Of a stretch of DNA of 64,000 nt, positions 12,145 to 22,845 are shown in pieces (position 1 is the first letter of the stretch; every line of letters starts with the position of its first letter). Source of the stretch: Hypomesus transpacificus (lineage: Eukaryota > Chordata > Actinopteri > Osmeriformes > Osmeridae). A program made the translations under genes and the position numbers. Location of the stretch: NCBI RefSeq assembly GCF_021917145.1, contig NC_061073.1, positions 2,631,673-2,695,672 of the forward strand, in the 5' to 3' direction. Below the pieces are notes generated by a model. That model saw nothing but the letters and a program-made list of their open reading frames with translations, made no database searches and was not told the DNA's origin.

Positions 12145-15100
12145 TCAGTGAGACATTCCCAAGATCTAATAAATAAACAAATAAATAAATAAAATATCGG
12201 CCATTATAAATGCCCGATAGTTAACCGATAATTAAAATACCAAAATGCGCCGATAAATCGGTCGGGCTCTAAAAAAGACCCTCGCCCTTCCACAGAAAAG
12301 AATGTGCGAGTGTGTGTGCACACATGTCATTGATCAAGCATCCGCATCAAGAGTGTGCGCGGTCCTACTTCACCGGCTCCAGACCCCTGTGATTGTGCGG
12401 GCAGCGTTTCCCCTCACATTTGGCCCTTCAACACTCTGGGTCACACGGCTCACCGTGTGTGTGTGTGTGGGTGTGGGGGGGTGTGACTCCCAGACAGGCA
12501 CACTGGTCTAGGTCAATGCGTCAACTGGCGTTATGTGGACAATTAGCCAGAGTCCAGGGGCTATGGAGTAAATACTGACTGTGTAGACAGAGACAGGAGA
12601 GGAGCTTGATATAGCTGTGTGTGTGTGTGTGTGTGTGTTTGTGTGTGAGCAGTGAACACCCAGCTGTTGACAGGCAGAGAAGGCTCGGGCAGGATGTAAC
12701 CGTATTTCTGTCTGGATTCCAACCGTTTGGTTTAAATAGGACAATGATAGCAGTGGGGGAGGGGGGGGGGGGGGGCGCCACATCACTCCGACAAAGGCCA
12801 ACGGCTTATGAAAACCCCATTGAATTTAGCCTGGGTCACACCTATTCTTGAGACATGCTTGTGACAGGCGCATGAACGTGTGAGAACACTGCAGGTTGGT
12901 TTGGTGTAATTTCCTTCTCTGACTGGCTGTGCGGCTGTTGTGCGACACTGCATGTGTTTCACGCATATATGTGTGTTTTGTGTGTGTGTGTGTTTGTGCA
13001 CCAGGGTGTGTTAGGATTCATGGGGCATGCAAGTTTGCCACGCTACATTGATACGTGCAGGTGTGTGCGTTTGTTTCCGTATGAGTGCCATTTCCTGTGG
13101 GGCCTCGCACACTGACAGGAAGGCTAATTAAATACTGAGAGGAAACCACACTTGTTTTGGTTTGGTCTCTCTGTGTGTGTGTGTGTGTGTGTGGTGACAT
13201 GTATGACTGTGTCTATGTGTTTGTGTGTGTATGACTGTGACTGTGAGTGTGTGTGAGTGTGTGTGGGCGTCAGTTCAGTCCTGTAGTACACTTAGCAAGG
13301 TCAAACCTGGATACGAGAGGACATGCAACATCAACAGTCAGAGCTTTGGAGACGCCCAACCAAAACAAAGTCAGGAGCCAGTGAAACTGACTGGGAATGC
13401 TAAGCAAAGCTTATCAGTTACAAAATAGCCACCAAAGGTCAGTGTCATAGTCCTCCAAGCCATGTTAAGTATCTATGTGTGTGTGTGTGCATGTGTGTGT
13501 TCAGACATAATTACACGTACTTGACTCCAAAGCGGTCCCTGAACATGATGTGGTTCCGGAAGGTTCTGTTCACGTCCAGGTCAATCTGTTTGATTTCTGT
13601 TGAAAAATCCCTTGCTTGCTGTTTCATTTTCTGTCCAAACAATAAAAAATGTCAACATTGTTGTTGGTGACGATGATGATTATGACAACACAATTATCCA
13701 ACAAATTCATTCTGTGTGGTTAATTTAAATTCTACCATTTGCATTTGGCTATGCAATGGACAGATTATGACCAGAATAGGCAGGAGTGTACTATCAGTCA
13801 TTCACCTCGTATTTGCCTGAGTTTTCCAGCTTGACCTTCTCAATGTCCAGCAGGAGGGCCCAGACTTGACCCCTTAGCTGGAGAGGAATGCCCTTATATA
13901 CCCGCTTTGTCATCTATAAACGCACGCACATGCACGAGTACACACACACACACAATCTTTAGTAAAGATCACTGTGATTACTTGTTTGTAAAATGAAAAG
14001 ACTTGGCAGGAAATTACAGTAGTGTCTTCCCCTCAGCTCATTTTCATGGTCTTCATTTCTAGACCCTTAATTTGAAAGGTACCAATAGTCATTAGGTCTA
14101 GACCCTAAACTTTTATCATCAGTCGTTTTCAGTGCCTAGTGTGGTAGAGCGTTTTACTGCTGATCAAGAGGTCGCAGGTTCAAATTCCTCCCCTTGTATG
14201 ATTTTACATATAACCGTATATCTATGGTCCATCAGTTTTAGGTTTTTACCTTGTATCTACAGTCATTGGTTCCAGGCCCCAACCTTATTCCTGTGGTCAT
14301 TAGCCGTAGACCCTCACCTTGTCACTGTTCCTGTACTTGTCCCACTTCTTCACCATCTTCACCCATTTGTCCACCCGCTCAATCTCCAGCTGCTTATGCT
14401 GGGGAGGGGGGAGGGGGGGGGGGGCAACATGGTGAATACCAGAGAGGTCCTTCAAGCTATGCCACTCCAGTGCACGTTAATCAAATATGTGCATTAGTCA
14501 TGGATGGCACTGCACACACAGACACACACACACACACACACACAGACACACACGCCACCCAGCCTCCGCCAGCTGTACGTACCTTCCCCTCCAGAGCACT
14601 GGGTGTGGGCAGCTCCTCCTCACTAAGAGGGCAGAAACACAAGTCAACCACGTGTCCGATTTATACATCCGTGACTATCCGGCCGGATGAATGGAATCGA
14701 CTCTGTGTCGACCTGTCTATCACAGCGCTGTGTGTGCGCGTGAGTGTTTGTGAGTATGGAGGTGTGTGTGTGCATGAGTGTGTCTGGGAGCGGAGGATGG
14801 AGAGGTGTGTGTCTATGAATATGGGTGTGTGTGTGTGTCTGTGTATCACACCCTTAACCCCTTAACCTAAACCTGAACCCGATCCCTGCCAATTCCCAGG
14901 GATCTCCAGCCCCCCGTTGAAGACCACACAATGGCGGAGCAGCCCTCTCTGTCACAGAGACTTACTGCAGGAAGCCAAAGCGGTCAGTGACCTTATAGAT
15001 GCTGTAGTCAGCATCCTCCCAGGGGTCAATGTGGACGCCTTCCTGCCTGCCCTGGAAGTACACACACACACACAAACACAGCCATGTGTTTATCAAACGA

Positions 15101-15380
15101 GTCATCAGAAGTTGACAGTCAACAGGTCATCTTTCTGGAAGATCATAAATATGGAGACAGACTTTTTCATCGTCTTAAGGCTTTGTATGTAATACCAGTT
15201 TGCTCTTATATTTTTGATCATTTTGGCATGCCAACTATAGTATATTTTTCTTTTTCTAGAACGAACCGATAACTAAATGAGGGAGTGATTATATGGTTGT
15301 GTAAGTTCCTAATTGTTCACTGAGTACTGCAACCACAATCTATATGTTCCATGGCCATTAACAGTTCCCCAACATGCGCG

Positions 15381-15446
<66 letters not shown>

Positions 15447-15996
15447 CACACACACAGCTGTGGGCTGTCATTAATCGACCCGACCTCTAATCACCCATTT
15501 CCTCTGCCTGCCCTAATCTGTTCAGAGTCTGAACAGACTCTGCTCTGGGGCCTGGAGACTCACTATGTGGGGCAAAGCGCTCATAATCACCCTCAGCGGG
15601 ACACAAAAAGAAGAAACAAACACTGTATTCATTTAGCAGGCGCGTTTATGCAGAGCGAGGCACAGGGGGGATGTGAACTTGAACCCACTTTGGGACATGG
15701 ACTGATTTACATTATCGCTAAGTCTGTCATTTTGCTTTGCATCACTCAAGTCCATAGGCTGCCCAGAGCTCATCAATAGATTGACGGTCCATAGGGAGAG
15801 CATACGACCGTCACTCATATTTAAAGGAAGTGAGGTCACAGCGGGACTGCTGGTCTGGCCGTCTCCACGGCGTCTGTGAGACGTGCGGTTCAGTCCAGCC
15901 GCAGAGCAGCTGCCGGCGACGCCCACGCACCTTGTCATATTTAGAGAGGGTGTCCGCCCGCTCCTCGGCAATCAGCGTGTCTACGTCCTTCTTCAT
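2983..15996 (-). CDS. usp6nl: USP6 N-terminal-like protein (RN-tre), TBC Rab-GAP, complete
   Basis: Coding exons, 5' to 3' on -: 15996-15931, 15051-14966, 14622-14583, 14398-14318, 13913-13806, 13630-13521, 11352-11304, 8079-7959, 7696-7602, 7061-6996, 6846-6747, 4996-4844, 4403-2983. All junctions are GT..AG and all phases join, giving 831 aa, close to human USP6NL (828). The TBC domain runs from about residue 98 ([12 protein letters not shown]) to 310. It keeps the arginine finger ([11 protein letters not shown]149) and the glutamine finger (SYCQGMSQ, Q186), so it should be an active GAP. The family acts on Rab5 and related Rabs in receptor endocytosis and retrograde transport. Residues 359-831 are one proline-rich exon with PPPY and NTSQYDN motifs, ending SVTF. 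I see no perfect PxxDY Eps8 SH3 motif, only DPTDY. The start ATG is the first in its exon (acceptor at 16004). usp6nl is the best match, rather than another TBC1D gene. Confidence 0.93.
4757..4820. repeat. (AG)n microsatellite beside a usp6nl donor
   Basis: A nearly pure AG run with small interruptions. It begins about 25 bases into the intron after the exon that ends at 4844, and reads as (CT)n in the usp6nl transcript. Confidence 0.85.
5096..5240. repeat. degenerate AGAGT/AGAGC pentamer tract
   Basis: Loosely repeated 5-bp words (agagt, agagc, aaagt) with no coding content, in the usp6nl intron between the minisatellite and the exon at 4844-4996. Confidence 0.6.
5425..6750 (-). repeat. 34-bp minisatellite, 39 units, copied from a usp6nl exon/intron boundary
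   Basis: Exactly 39 units of 34 bp in perfect register (1326 bp), followed at 6751-6773 by 23 bp of the same sequence that belong to the coding exon. Read on the usp6nl strand, each unit holds 25 exonic bases (codons for YTTLKLHK plus one base) and 9 intronic bases starting GTAAGT. The authentic donor of exon 6846-6747 is in the unit nearest the exon, and the other 38 units carry decoy donors. Units differ by rare single substitutions; one copy (6027-6032 on +) has GTAAAT instead of GTAAGT. The near identity suggests a recent or homogenised expansion. Confidence 0.95.
6747..6846 (-). CDS. usp6nl: usp6nl TBC exon whose 3' end seeds the minisatellite
   Basis: It encodes [19 protein letters not shown] and continues through [14 protein letters not shown]. 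This is the conserved end of the TBC domain, in the same place as TPFTLNLR...LKLHK of mammalian USP6NL. The acceptor follows a CT-rich tract. The donor AAGA|GTAAGT is the first of 39 identical or near-identical donors. The split codon A|AG joins the next exon at 4996 to give Lys. Extending the exon by any other unit either shifts frame (34 is not a multiple of 3) or meets an in-frame TAA. Confidence 0.9.
7389..7436. repeat. SINE tail-like fragment
   Basis: Resembles the 3' tail shared by several fish SINEs (tttatccattgcgac...cagtaagtaca). It has no tRNA-like head. A similar fragment sits at 7817-7853. Confidence 0.4.
7446..7566. repeat. 18-bp tandem repeat
   Basis: About seven copies of an 18-bp unit (ctaccaggcccacctcag) with single-base variants, in a usp6nl intron 36 bp from the exon at 7602-7696. 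The forward strand stays open as repeated Thr-Arg-Pro-Thr words, but nothing supports translation. Confidence 0.8.
8687..10338 (+). mobile_element. Tc1/mariner-family DNA transposon, apparently complete
   Basis: A 1652-bp element flanked by TA (8685-8686 and 10339-10340). The terminal inverted repeats begin CAGTGCCCTCC and are about 220 bp each (8687-8912 and 10117-10338). They differ at only a few positions in the stretch I compared by eye. Each contains two copies of an AAGTATTGGAACA-type motif (left: about 8698 and 8894), the IR/DR arrangement of fish Tc1 elements such as Sleeping Beauty. It sits in the usp6nl intron between exons 11352-11304 and 8079-7959, in antisense orientation to usp6nl. 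The intact ORF and similar TIRs suggest a young copy. Confidence 0.93.
9056..10084 (+). CDS. Tc1-type transposase, full length, DD34E
   Basis: An uninterrupted 342-residue transposase, the usual family length of about 340. An in-frame ATG at 9020 would add 12 residues. The N-terminal paired-like helix-turn-helix ([18 protein letters not shown], then [19 protein letters not shown]) is followed by a GRPR AT-hook. The catalytic triad is complete: D149 (WTDET), D246 (MQQDNDPKH) and E281 (SPDLNPIEH), with 34 residues between the second D and E. It would cut and paste the flanking element at TA sites in the nucleus. I see no frameshift or stop. Whether it is expressed or active cannot be told from sequence. 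Confidence 0.93.
   Translation: MKTGALSLGEKQAIVSLREDGKSIRAIAETLAIASTTIWNVLKKKKTTGVLSNRRRTGRPRKTSAVDDRNIVRAVKKDPKTTVSEISNNLQMAGVKVSLSTVRRRLHEQKYKGYTRRCKPLISKKNRKEFAKKYRDEPQKFWDKVLWTDETKINFYQSDGKAKVWRKKGTAHDPKHTSSSVKHGGGNVMAWACMASSRTGSLIFIEDVTHDGSSKMNSEVYRNILSANLRKDATKLIGRAFIMQQDNDPKHTAKTTKEFIRGKKWKVLDWPSQSPDLNPIEHAFYLLKRRLKGGTPQNKQQLKEAAVKAWESIKKEECKSLVTSMGHRLAAVIESKGFATKY
10407..10424. repeat. poly(C) tract, 18 bp
   Basis: An uninterrupted run of C within a usp6nl intron, just beyond the right end of the Tc1 element. Confidence 0.9.
10774..10957 (-). mobile_element. tRNA-derived SINE, minus orientation
   Basis: Its minus strand matches the copy at 22664-22845: a tRNA-like head, a middle containing ACGTTGTGTCCTTG-type sequence, and a tail reading TTACTGTAAGTCGCTCTGG and ending in AGCGTCTGCTAAATGAC. 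It lies within a usp6nl intron. A third copy is at 55952-56136. Confidence 0.75.
11361..11456. repeat. (GA)n microsatellite serving as polypyrimidine tract
   Basis: A GA-rich run with a pure (GA) core at about 11412-11455. In the usp6nl transcript it is (CU)n directly before the acceptor of exon 11352-11304, so it supplies the polypyrimidine tract. Confidence 0.85.
11791..11986. repeat. 30-bp minisatellite
   Basis: Six full units and a partial one, each ending TCAGAACCTCTGTACTGTAC, with two alternating left halves (tctaacccac or tacaactccc). It lies in a usp6nl intron. No stop occurs on the minus strand because 30 is a multiple of 3; this is not a gene. Confidence 0.9.
12105..12137. repeat. 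(GT)n microsatellite
   Basis: Pure GT dinucleotide run in a usp6nl intron. Similar shorter runs occur at 12618-12648, 13171-13192 and 14519-14550 (as CA). Confidence 0.9.
12195..12273 (-). mobile_element. probable end of a hAT-like DNA element
   Basis: On the minus strand the segment begins tagagcccgaccgatttatc and continues with several TCGG/CCGAT palindromic words. I recognise this as the terminus of a fish repeat, probably a non-autonomous DNA transposon. No second end was found, so it is a fragment and the family assignment is uncertain. Confidence 0.35.
12762..12776. repeat. G-rich homopolymer region
   Basis: Runs of G interrupted once, in a usp6nl intron. Similar G-rich patches lie at 14402-14425 and 16026-16041, the former directly upstream of the exon at 14398-14318, where it reads as C-rich sequence before the acceptor. 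Confidence 0.7.
14137..14193 (+). mobile_element. SINE head fragment (tRNA-like)
   Basis: Has a pol III A-box-like (tggtagagcg) and B-box-like (ggttcaaattc) spacing, without the paired arms of a functional tRNA and without a clear tail. Best read as the truncated head of a tRNA-derived SINE. Confidence 0.5.
15384..15456. repeat. (CA)n(CACG)n microsatellite
   Basis: A CA dinucleotide run passing into a CACG run and back to CA, in the usp6nl intron between the first two coding exons. Confidence 0.9.
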
Positions 15997-17167
15997 GTCA
16001 AAATCTGGAGAATCAAAGAAGATGGGTGGGGGGGGGGGGGAGGAGAAATGATGATGAATGTGTTCAGCCAGCCGAGAAGTCCTCCGTTATGTACTTGTAG
16101 AAAGGGGAAACACAACTGAAATGACATTTGTAGAACTGACTACTAGCTAAGTCACGCACAGACAGTGGCCGTCTCACTGTATCCTGCTCAGCAAACACCC
16201 AGTGAGAATGAAAGTTATAAAACCAGGCTACAATTTTCCATGACACAGGGACTAGACTGAGGAGTCCATGCAGCAGCCCGTGGTTCCGGCGTGTTCTTGA
16301 CCAGGTGCCGACCACTAGCTTTGTGCTTCTTTGTTTCGCTCGCCATCAAGCAAAGGGAGAGAGAGAGAAACAGCCGTGAAGGAGGGGGTCCTGGGAGAGC
16401 CAGCAGCCAGGTTGATGCTGAGCTCAGCTGATTGCGTGGAGGCAAGCAGCTGTTTGGGTCTGTGCTGCGTCTGGGCTTATCATGTTGAGGGACGGTAACA
16501 GGCAAGAGGCTTGAGCCAGGTGGTTGGGGTCATGACAAGCTGTGTGTGTGTGTGCGTGTGCGCGCGCGCGTGTTGTTGTCTGTTGCGAAGCCCCATGGGA
16601 ACGTGGGCGAATGGGTGGATGGGGAGGAGGGCCTGGCACCCTCATTAGGCCACAGCTGTTTTCTGGGCCACACTCCACACTTCAACAGTCCCAGCACCCC
16701 CTGTACAATCTTCCCAGCTCCCCAGTACAGCCCCCCCAGTCCTAACCCCCGGTCCCGGTCCCAGCCCTGCAGTCGCAGTCCCCGGGGCAGCTCAGGTGTT
16801 CACTGGTGGCTGAGAGAGAACGGTCCTTCAGCTCATGTACCAAAGAACACTTCCAGACTGCTTTTAGGTCATGGAAAGTATGCCAGTTATGCTAGGATAA
16901 CAGAGATATTTGGGAGATTACTGTACGGTATTGGCAAAGAAACATGCACAGTGTACTCAAACACATTCTGACAGTTTGCGTAAAAAGCACATTAAAAAAG
17001 CACGTGTCATCGTCTAAACTCTCAAAAACACCATCCTGTACACCACTCTCATCTGATAGTTCAATCAAACGGAGGCCTATTTTATGATGTAAAACTATAA
17101 AACGTAATCCTCTGCCCCGTGAAAGCCTGAACGACACCCCTCTATGATACCATACTATACAAAATAC

Positions 17168-17690
17168 TGTACTATATGATCCTATACTATATGATACTAT
17201 ACTATATGATCCTATACTATATGATCCTATACTATATGATCCTATACTATATGATACTACACTATATGATCCTATACTATATGATCCTACACTATATGAT
17301 CCTATACTATATGATCCTATACTACATGCTACAACACTATATGATCCTATACTACATGATACAACACTATATGATCCTATACTACATGCTACAACACTAT
17401 ATGATCCTATACTACATGATACAACACTATATGATACAACACTATATGATGGTCTACGATACAACACTATATGATCCTATACTCTATGATCCTATACTAT
17501 ATGATCCTATACTATATGATCCTATACTATATGATCCTATACTACATGATACAACACTATATGATGGTCTACGATACAACACTATATGATCCTATACTCT
17601 ATGATCCTATACTATATGATCCTATACTATATGATCCTATACTATATGATCCTATACTACATGATACAACACTATATGATGGTCTACGAT
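17168..17690. repeat. 15-bp satellite with 115-bp higher-order period
   Basis: A 15-bp unit (atgatcctatactat and variants) repeated over about 520 bp. A divergent block containing ggtctacgat recurs at 17451, 17566 and 17681, exactly 115 bp apart, so blocks of units were duplicated together. The unit length keeps several frames open on both strands (MILYY repeats on +), which is not coding evidence. Confidence 0.93.
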
Positions 17691-17930
17691 ACGACCACAG
17701 AGGGCTCCCCCAGGGAGGCTCTCACGCCCTCACACTAAACACACGACAGCAGCGGAGACCCTCTCCCTGCCGGCTGTCGCCATGTGAGACCAGCTGGAGC
17801 CCCAAGCACTGTTGTGGCACGGTCAGCAGCCCCACATCCAGCAGGTGTGGCGGGGCTAGTCCACTTGAACACAAGCTGCCTTTGTTCTCCCTGCTAACAG
17901 ACCCCCCCCCCCTCTGTCCAATCTCTACTC

Positions 17931-18212
17931 TCCAGCCCCAGTCTCTACTCACCCAGTCTCTACCCCACCAGCCCCAGTCTCTACCCCACCAGTCTTCACC
18001 CTCCAGCCCCAGTCTCTACCCCACCATTCTTCACCCTCCAGCCCCAGTCTCTACCCCACCAGCCCCAGTCTCGACCCCCCAGCCCCAGTCTCGACCCTCC
18101 AGCCTCAGCCCCAGCCTCCAGCCCCGACCCCCCAGCCCCAGCCTCTAGCCTCCAGGCCCAGCCTCGACCCCCCAGCCCCAACCTCTAGCCTCCAGCCCCA
18201 GCTAGAGCCTCA
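17931..18212. repeat. imperfect CCAGCCCCAGTCTCTACC repeat
   Basis: C-rich imperfect tandem words of about 18-21 bp, strongly strand-asymmetric (pyrimidine-rich on +). No gene seen. Confidence 0.8.
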
Positions 18213-19911
18213 GTCCTCACCTCCCCTCTCCAACAGCAGCTGGGCCTCCTCTCCCTTTTCTCCTCTGTGACAGGTGGACAACGAAACAGATTCCAATGTC
18301 AACAAGCGTACACTTCTCTCTACTCCCATTACTTCACCCTGTCCACTTCCCCTTTCGGTATCTGTCGGCTATTTTTAGTTTGTGGTCGAAGACTCAGCAC
18401 ACTCTACGAAATGTCTTTGCTAAATGTCTCCGGCAAGTGCTCGGCCCTCAGCCCAGGGTCTCACTGCAGAGATTGAGGAGCAGCGGCGGAAAAAAAAGGG
18501 CTGCTCAAGGACCCTTTCAACGAGGAAAGACAACAACTAGGACAAGATTCTCTAACCAGGTACGGATCACGGAGCTCATTTCACGGCCGTGTCGCGCCAG
18601 TCCAAGCTGGTCCCGATAAAAGCAGTCTTAGTGGAAACAGTTCAGACAAGATGTGACTAACAACATCCTCCTGGCATCTGTGCCAGGGCTTTATTGTGAT
18701 GTCTGTGAGTCTCCGCTTGAGCCTGGGGCAGGAGGTGTGAAGGGTCAGATCTGGCCTCGTCTGCTACGCTCGGCCTTCATCTCCATCCAGGCTTGCTTCC
18801 TGTGTTCTGTGACCAACCGGCTAAGAATGCTGCTGATAGCATTGTGTGAGTGTGTGTGTAGTTGTCTCAGGGACAGAAAAGAAACCTTGGGCACTCCTTC
18901 AACATGATGGGCGTGATGAGTTAGGCCTACCTGATCCCTAGCCTAACCCAACAGGACTCAGAGAGCCTGGTGTTACCGGATACGTTGACCTGAATGTGTG
19001 CGTGTGTGTGTTAGGCTAGTCAGCACATCAGGAGAATATGACTAACAGGACCAAACTGTCTGGTGCTGACAGAGCAACCCGTGTTGAAATAACATCGTCT
19101 GTGAGTCACACACAGCTGAGGACCACCTGGCTGGAGGGTCAGGTGGAACAGGACCCGTCCGGGAACGGCGTTAGAGAGGGACTCTCTCTCTGGAGGTGGG
19201 GCGACAGAGAGGTGTCTGTCTGCGGTGAGCCGCCCGCGCCACGCACAGATGGAAAACGAGAGAGAGAACTGAGTCAGCAGGAGGAGGGGAGGGGGGAAGG
19301 ATTACAGTGTTCGTTGCGGCACTACAGTGCGGCCTCCCACACAGGAGACAGAGAGAGGGAGAGGCCGAGTCAGCATGGGGATAATTGGGGGGTGAGAGAG
19401 AGAAAGAGAGAGAGACAGAGAGAGAGAGTGGGTTTTATTTCAAATAGCCTAACAAGGTGAGCCGCGAGTGGGTGTCGCGGAAGAGGAGGAGGAGGAGAGG
19501 TGAGAACCTGTTCAGATGACAGGGTAACCACTTTTGCCAAGGCCCACGCGTGGGCTGTAAGGGATGAGAGAACGAGACAGAGGTGGAGAATACGATACGA
19601 TATCATGACAAAACGTCGGGGAGGCAAAGCCACAACGCGAAGAGAAAGAGGAAGGTAGTGAACACGCAAGATCAGATAACCTGGCTATAGGATGTGAGTA
19701 GATATGGGGATGGATGACATCACTTCCTGTTTGTGAGGCGGTGGAAGGCTGTAATTCTAGCATGTGTGACTGGGCCCGCAATATGCTTGCACTAGCACAG
19801 CACCACAACAACTAGCGTAGCAGCACGGCAAACAAAAAATAGTACTACAGCGCAACAATAACATCTCAGCACAGCAGTATTAAATCAATTATAATATAAT
19901 AATGACAATGG

Positions 19912-20036
19912 CCGGGTTTCCCAGATTCGTTAAGAAGTTCTTAACGCTAAGAACTTCTTAAGAACGTTCGAAGAGCGCTCTAGAACGCTCTTCGAACGCT
20001 CTTCGAATGCTCTTAAGAAGCTCTTAGCGATAAGAG
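19912..20036. repeat. palindromic AAGAGCGTTC element
   Basis: A dense set of inverted repeats. A near-perfect 19-bp palindrome (cgttaagaagttcttaacg) is followed by GTTCGAAGAGCG, eight bases, and its exact complement CGCTCTTCGAAC; further copies of the same words follow to 20036. It looks like a palindromic MITE or fold-back element. No target-site duplication could be defined. Confidence 0.6.
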
Positions 20037-20402
20037 TCCATAAGGTAAGTCTACAAAACAGGACTCCAGGACTGGGGTTTTCAAAAACCCACGCCAAGAT
20101 GGTGTGCTGCATGCTCTGAACCTACTGCAGGTCATCTCATGAGTAGAAGTCCTGAGAAGCTCGGACGTAGCCTGCAGGCTCCTTTCAGCACGACCGGAGC
20201 TCACAGCCTCGTCCATTTGCTTTCTTTGACCTCAACTTCTTTCTGTTCTCGTGTGCTCTCCCTTGTAATCAATGTTAATCTGCGTCCCAGTCCGACTTGG
20301 ATGTGGATTAGACTGGGTCCTGATGAAAAGGCCTGGGATTAGGGGGAGGAGCTGAAGTCCAGCTGTGGTCAGCAGGGAGGGGCAGGACGGATGGACACAT
20401 GC

Positions 20403-20404
<2 letters not shown>

Positions 20405-20449
<45 letters not shown>
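20405..20449. repeat. (TG)n microsatellite
   Basis: Pure TG run of about 45 bp. Confidence 0.95.
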
Positions 20450-20454
<5 letters not shown>

Positions 20455-21221
20455 TCTGTATATGTATATGTGGGGTCACCATATGTAGATTGTGTAAAGG
20501 CTGGGACTGGGGGCGCAGCATACTTCCTGGCTGGAATACGGGCGGAACAGCGGCTCTGATAAAATGTCACATTTTGCTCGACTGGTTTATTCAGTCAGAC
20601 AGAAGTAATTTTGGGTTAAATCCCCGCGTCTGAGAACTCGTAAGGAGATTGAACGTGGACCAGAACCAGAGGGATAACCAGTACTAGTTATCTGGATCTT
20701 CTAGACCACACAAGTGGACTGCTGGTGGTGAACACAACAAACACACACACACGCATACAAACACATACACACAGGCATCTCAGACTGCTGGTGGCATGAA
20801 GAGGGTCGAGAACAGAGATCTACTTCCATTGCCCACGCCGCAGGCTGATCAGTTCACAGTCCATGGATGGTCGGGTCAGCTTGAGGCTCTTCTGCCTCAG
20901 CAGTTGCGCTGCCCAGCCAGGCCAACCAGCCCACACCTACCCTCTCCTCTGTCCAGCCCCCCCTTTACCCTGCTCCACCCAGCCCTCCTGTGTCTGTCAT
21001 CCTGTAAGATTAATAAACGTTTATTACTTCTCCTCTCCCCTCCTCCTCCACCCAGCCCTCCTCTGCACCACTTCAGCCCACCCAAGGCAACCCCTGCCCT
21101 GCCCAGCCCTGCCCTGCCCAGCCAGGCTGGTTTCACCCCGAGCCATGCCTTGGCCACCTCACAGTCTCACCCAGCCAACTTCAAACACAGCGGCTAATGA
21201 AATAGAGTCAGACGAGGGCGG

Positions 21222-21455
21222 AGCAGACGCCACAACAGACTACAGCAGACGACACGACAGACTACAGCAGACGACACGACAGACTACAGCAGACGCCACG
21301 ACAGACTACAGCAGACGCCACGACAGACTACAGCAGACGCCACGACAGACTACAGCAGACGACACGACAGACTACAGCAGACGACACGACAGACTACAGC
21401 AGACGCCACGACAGACTACAGCAGACGACACGACAGACTACAGCAGACGCCACGT
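21222..21455. repeat. 22-bp minisatellite
   Basis: Ten tandem units of 22 bp around actacagcagacg, differing mainly at one position (gacacg or gccacg), without spacers. It lies in the inferred first intron of usp6nl. Confidence 0.93.
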
Positions 21456-22663
21456 GTGCGTGGGCATAGTCTCAGGATGCCGTCTCAACATGGTATGAAT
21501 AAGTGACGTTCTAACGCCCTATAAAGTATTCATGGAGCACGCTGCTGCTCCAACTATCAATGTAGGTTAATTCAAAAAGATGCAAAGCCACTAACCACAG
21601 TGCATGGTGATAACAATATGTGTGCTTTATCCAAAATGAGTCGCCGGATTATTGTCTAGTCTGGAATTGTTAAAGGCAAGGCTGCTTTACATTCCAGACA
21701 CCAACACGGGGGACCTATCGAAGGACACTGAAGTGGAGACGGTCTGAGTCGCCACATAAAAGTATGCATGCTCACACACGCGCACGCTCGCACTTCACTA
21801 AACGCTGGGTCTGGAACGCCACACTACAAGAACAGGCCTTAAGAGTCTTCCCCGCAAATGTGCATTTTGGTCATTTGCCACCAAACCCCAGAGCAGAGTC
21901 CCTATTGCCCTTATTGTCTTCAGTTATATGGTCAGCGTAGTGCAGACAGACACTTCAGGCCAGCCTAACTCCACAGCAGAGGAAGACGGTTGGTTAACTA
22001 GCCACCACACGGCAGCAATGTCCACATGACAACCCTGCCCACTTGGTTCTTGCTGCCCCCACGGCAGCCTAACGGCTTTCACACCGCGTGGTTTCGTCTG
22101 GCGTGTGACATAGGGACATGAAAAGAGAGGGGAAACACAAAACCGGTCCTTTCACCGCAGGTCACTGGGAGACCTATCGGAGAGTCGTGAAAATACAGTC
22201 GGAATTTGGCACGGCATTTCCAGGTTCCTGCGTGTACGCGCTTCCCTGTGTGTCCAGACAGGCAGACAGACAGGCAGGCAGGAGAGCCCCTCTATCAAAG
22301 GCGACTCTATACTCACACAGACTGCGCCCGGGTTTCCGGGGGCCCCGATAAGAAAAAACGTTATGACTGCCGCCGACTTCAGTCGAGATCGACCTCAACA
22401 GATGCTTTGTTCATTTCCTGTCCGTGTGGCTGGGGTCTTGGGAGAGGGAACAAAGCGGCGCAGTGTGGGAGTGAAGGGCCCGAGGATCAGGATGTCACTG
22501 TGGCTCACGCTTGAGGAAGGCCTGGCAGGCCAGCGGGGAGATCGTCAACAGGCTGCAAGTCTCTCTGAAGGAGTAGGTATGGATCCCAGATGTCACAGAC
22601 GAGGACAAGCATAGATTAGACATCCACCTCAGTAACTACATCTACATCTATCTGGCCTGGGGG

Positions 22664-22845
22664 GTCAGATGGATGAGCGGTTAGGGAGTAGGGCTATTAA
22701 TCAGAAGGTTGCCGGTTTGATTCCCCGGCGTGTTAAATGACGTTGTGTCCTTGGGCAAGGAAATTCACCCTACTTGCCTCGGGGAGAATGTCCCTGTACT
22801 TACTGTAAGTCGCTCTGGATAAGAGCGTCTGCTAAATGACTAAAT
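22664..22845 (+). mobile_element. tRNA-derived SINE, plus orientation
   Basis: The head has a pol III A-box-like stretch (gatgagcggttaggg) and a B box (ggtttgattcc), a body with gttgtgtccttgggcaagg, and the tail cttactgtaagtcgctctgg ending in ctaaatgactaaat. It is the best-preserved of the three copies in the window and sets the sense strand of the family. Confidence 0.8.

Noticed and set aside
13521..13596. Acceptor at 13597-13598 (CAACAG) as the start of a usp6nl exon
   Set aside because: The upstream acceptor ending at 13631 (TTGGACAG) extends the exon with [12 protein letters not shown] in frame, matches the family and restores phase with the previous exon.
17176..18148. Long open frame of MILYY repeats
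   Set aside because: The frame is open only because the 15-bp satellite unit lacks stops. Both strands are open and no splice or family signal supports it.
21222..21455. Regular direct repeats that could suggest a CRISPR-like array
   Set aside because: Units are head-to-tail with no spacers, and the genome is eukaryotic. It is a minisatellite. The same applies to 5425-6750.
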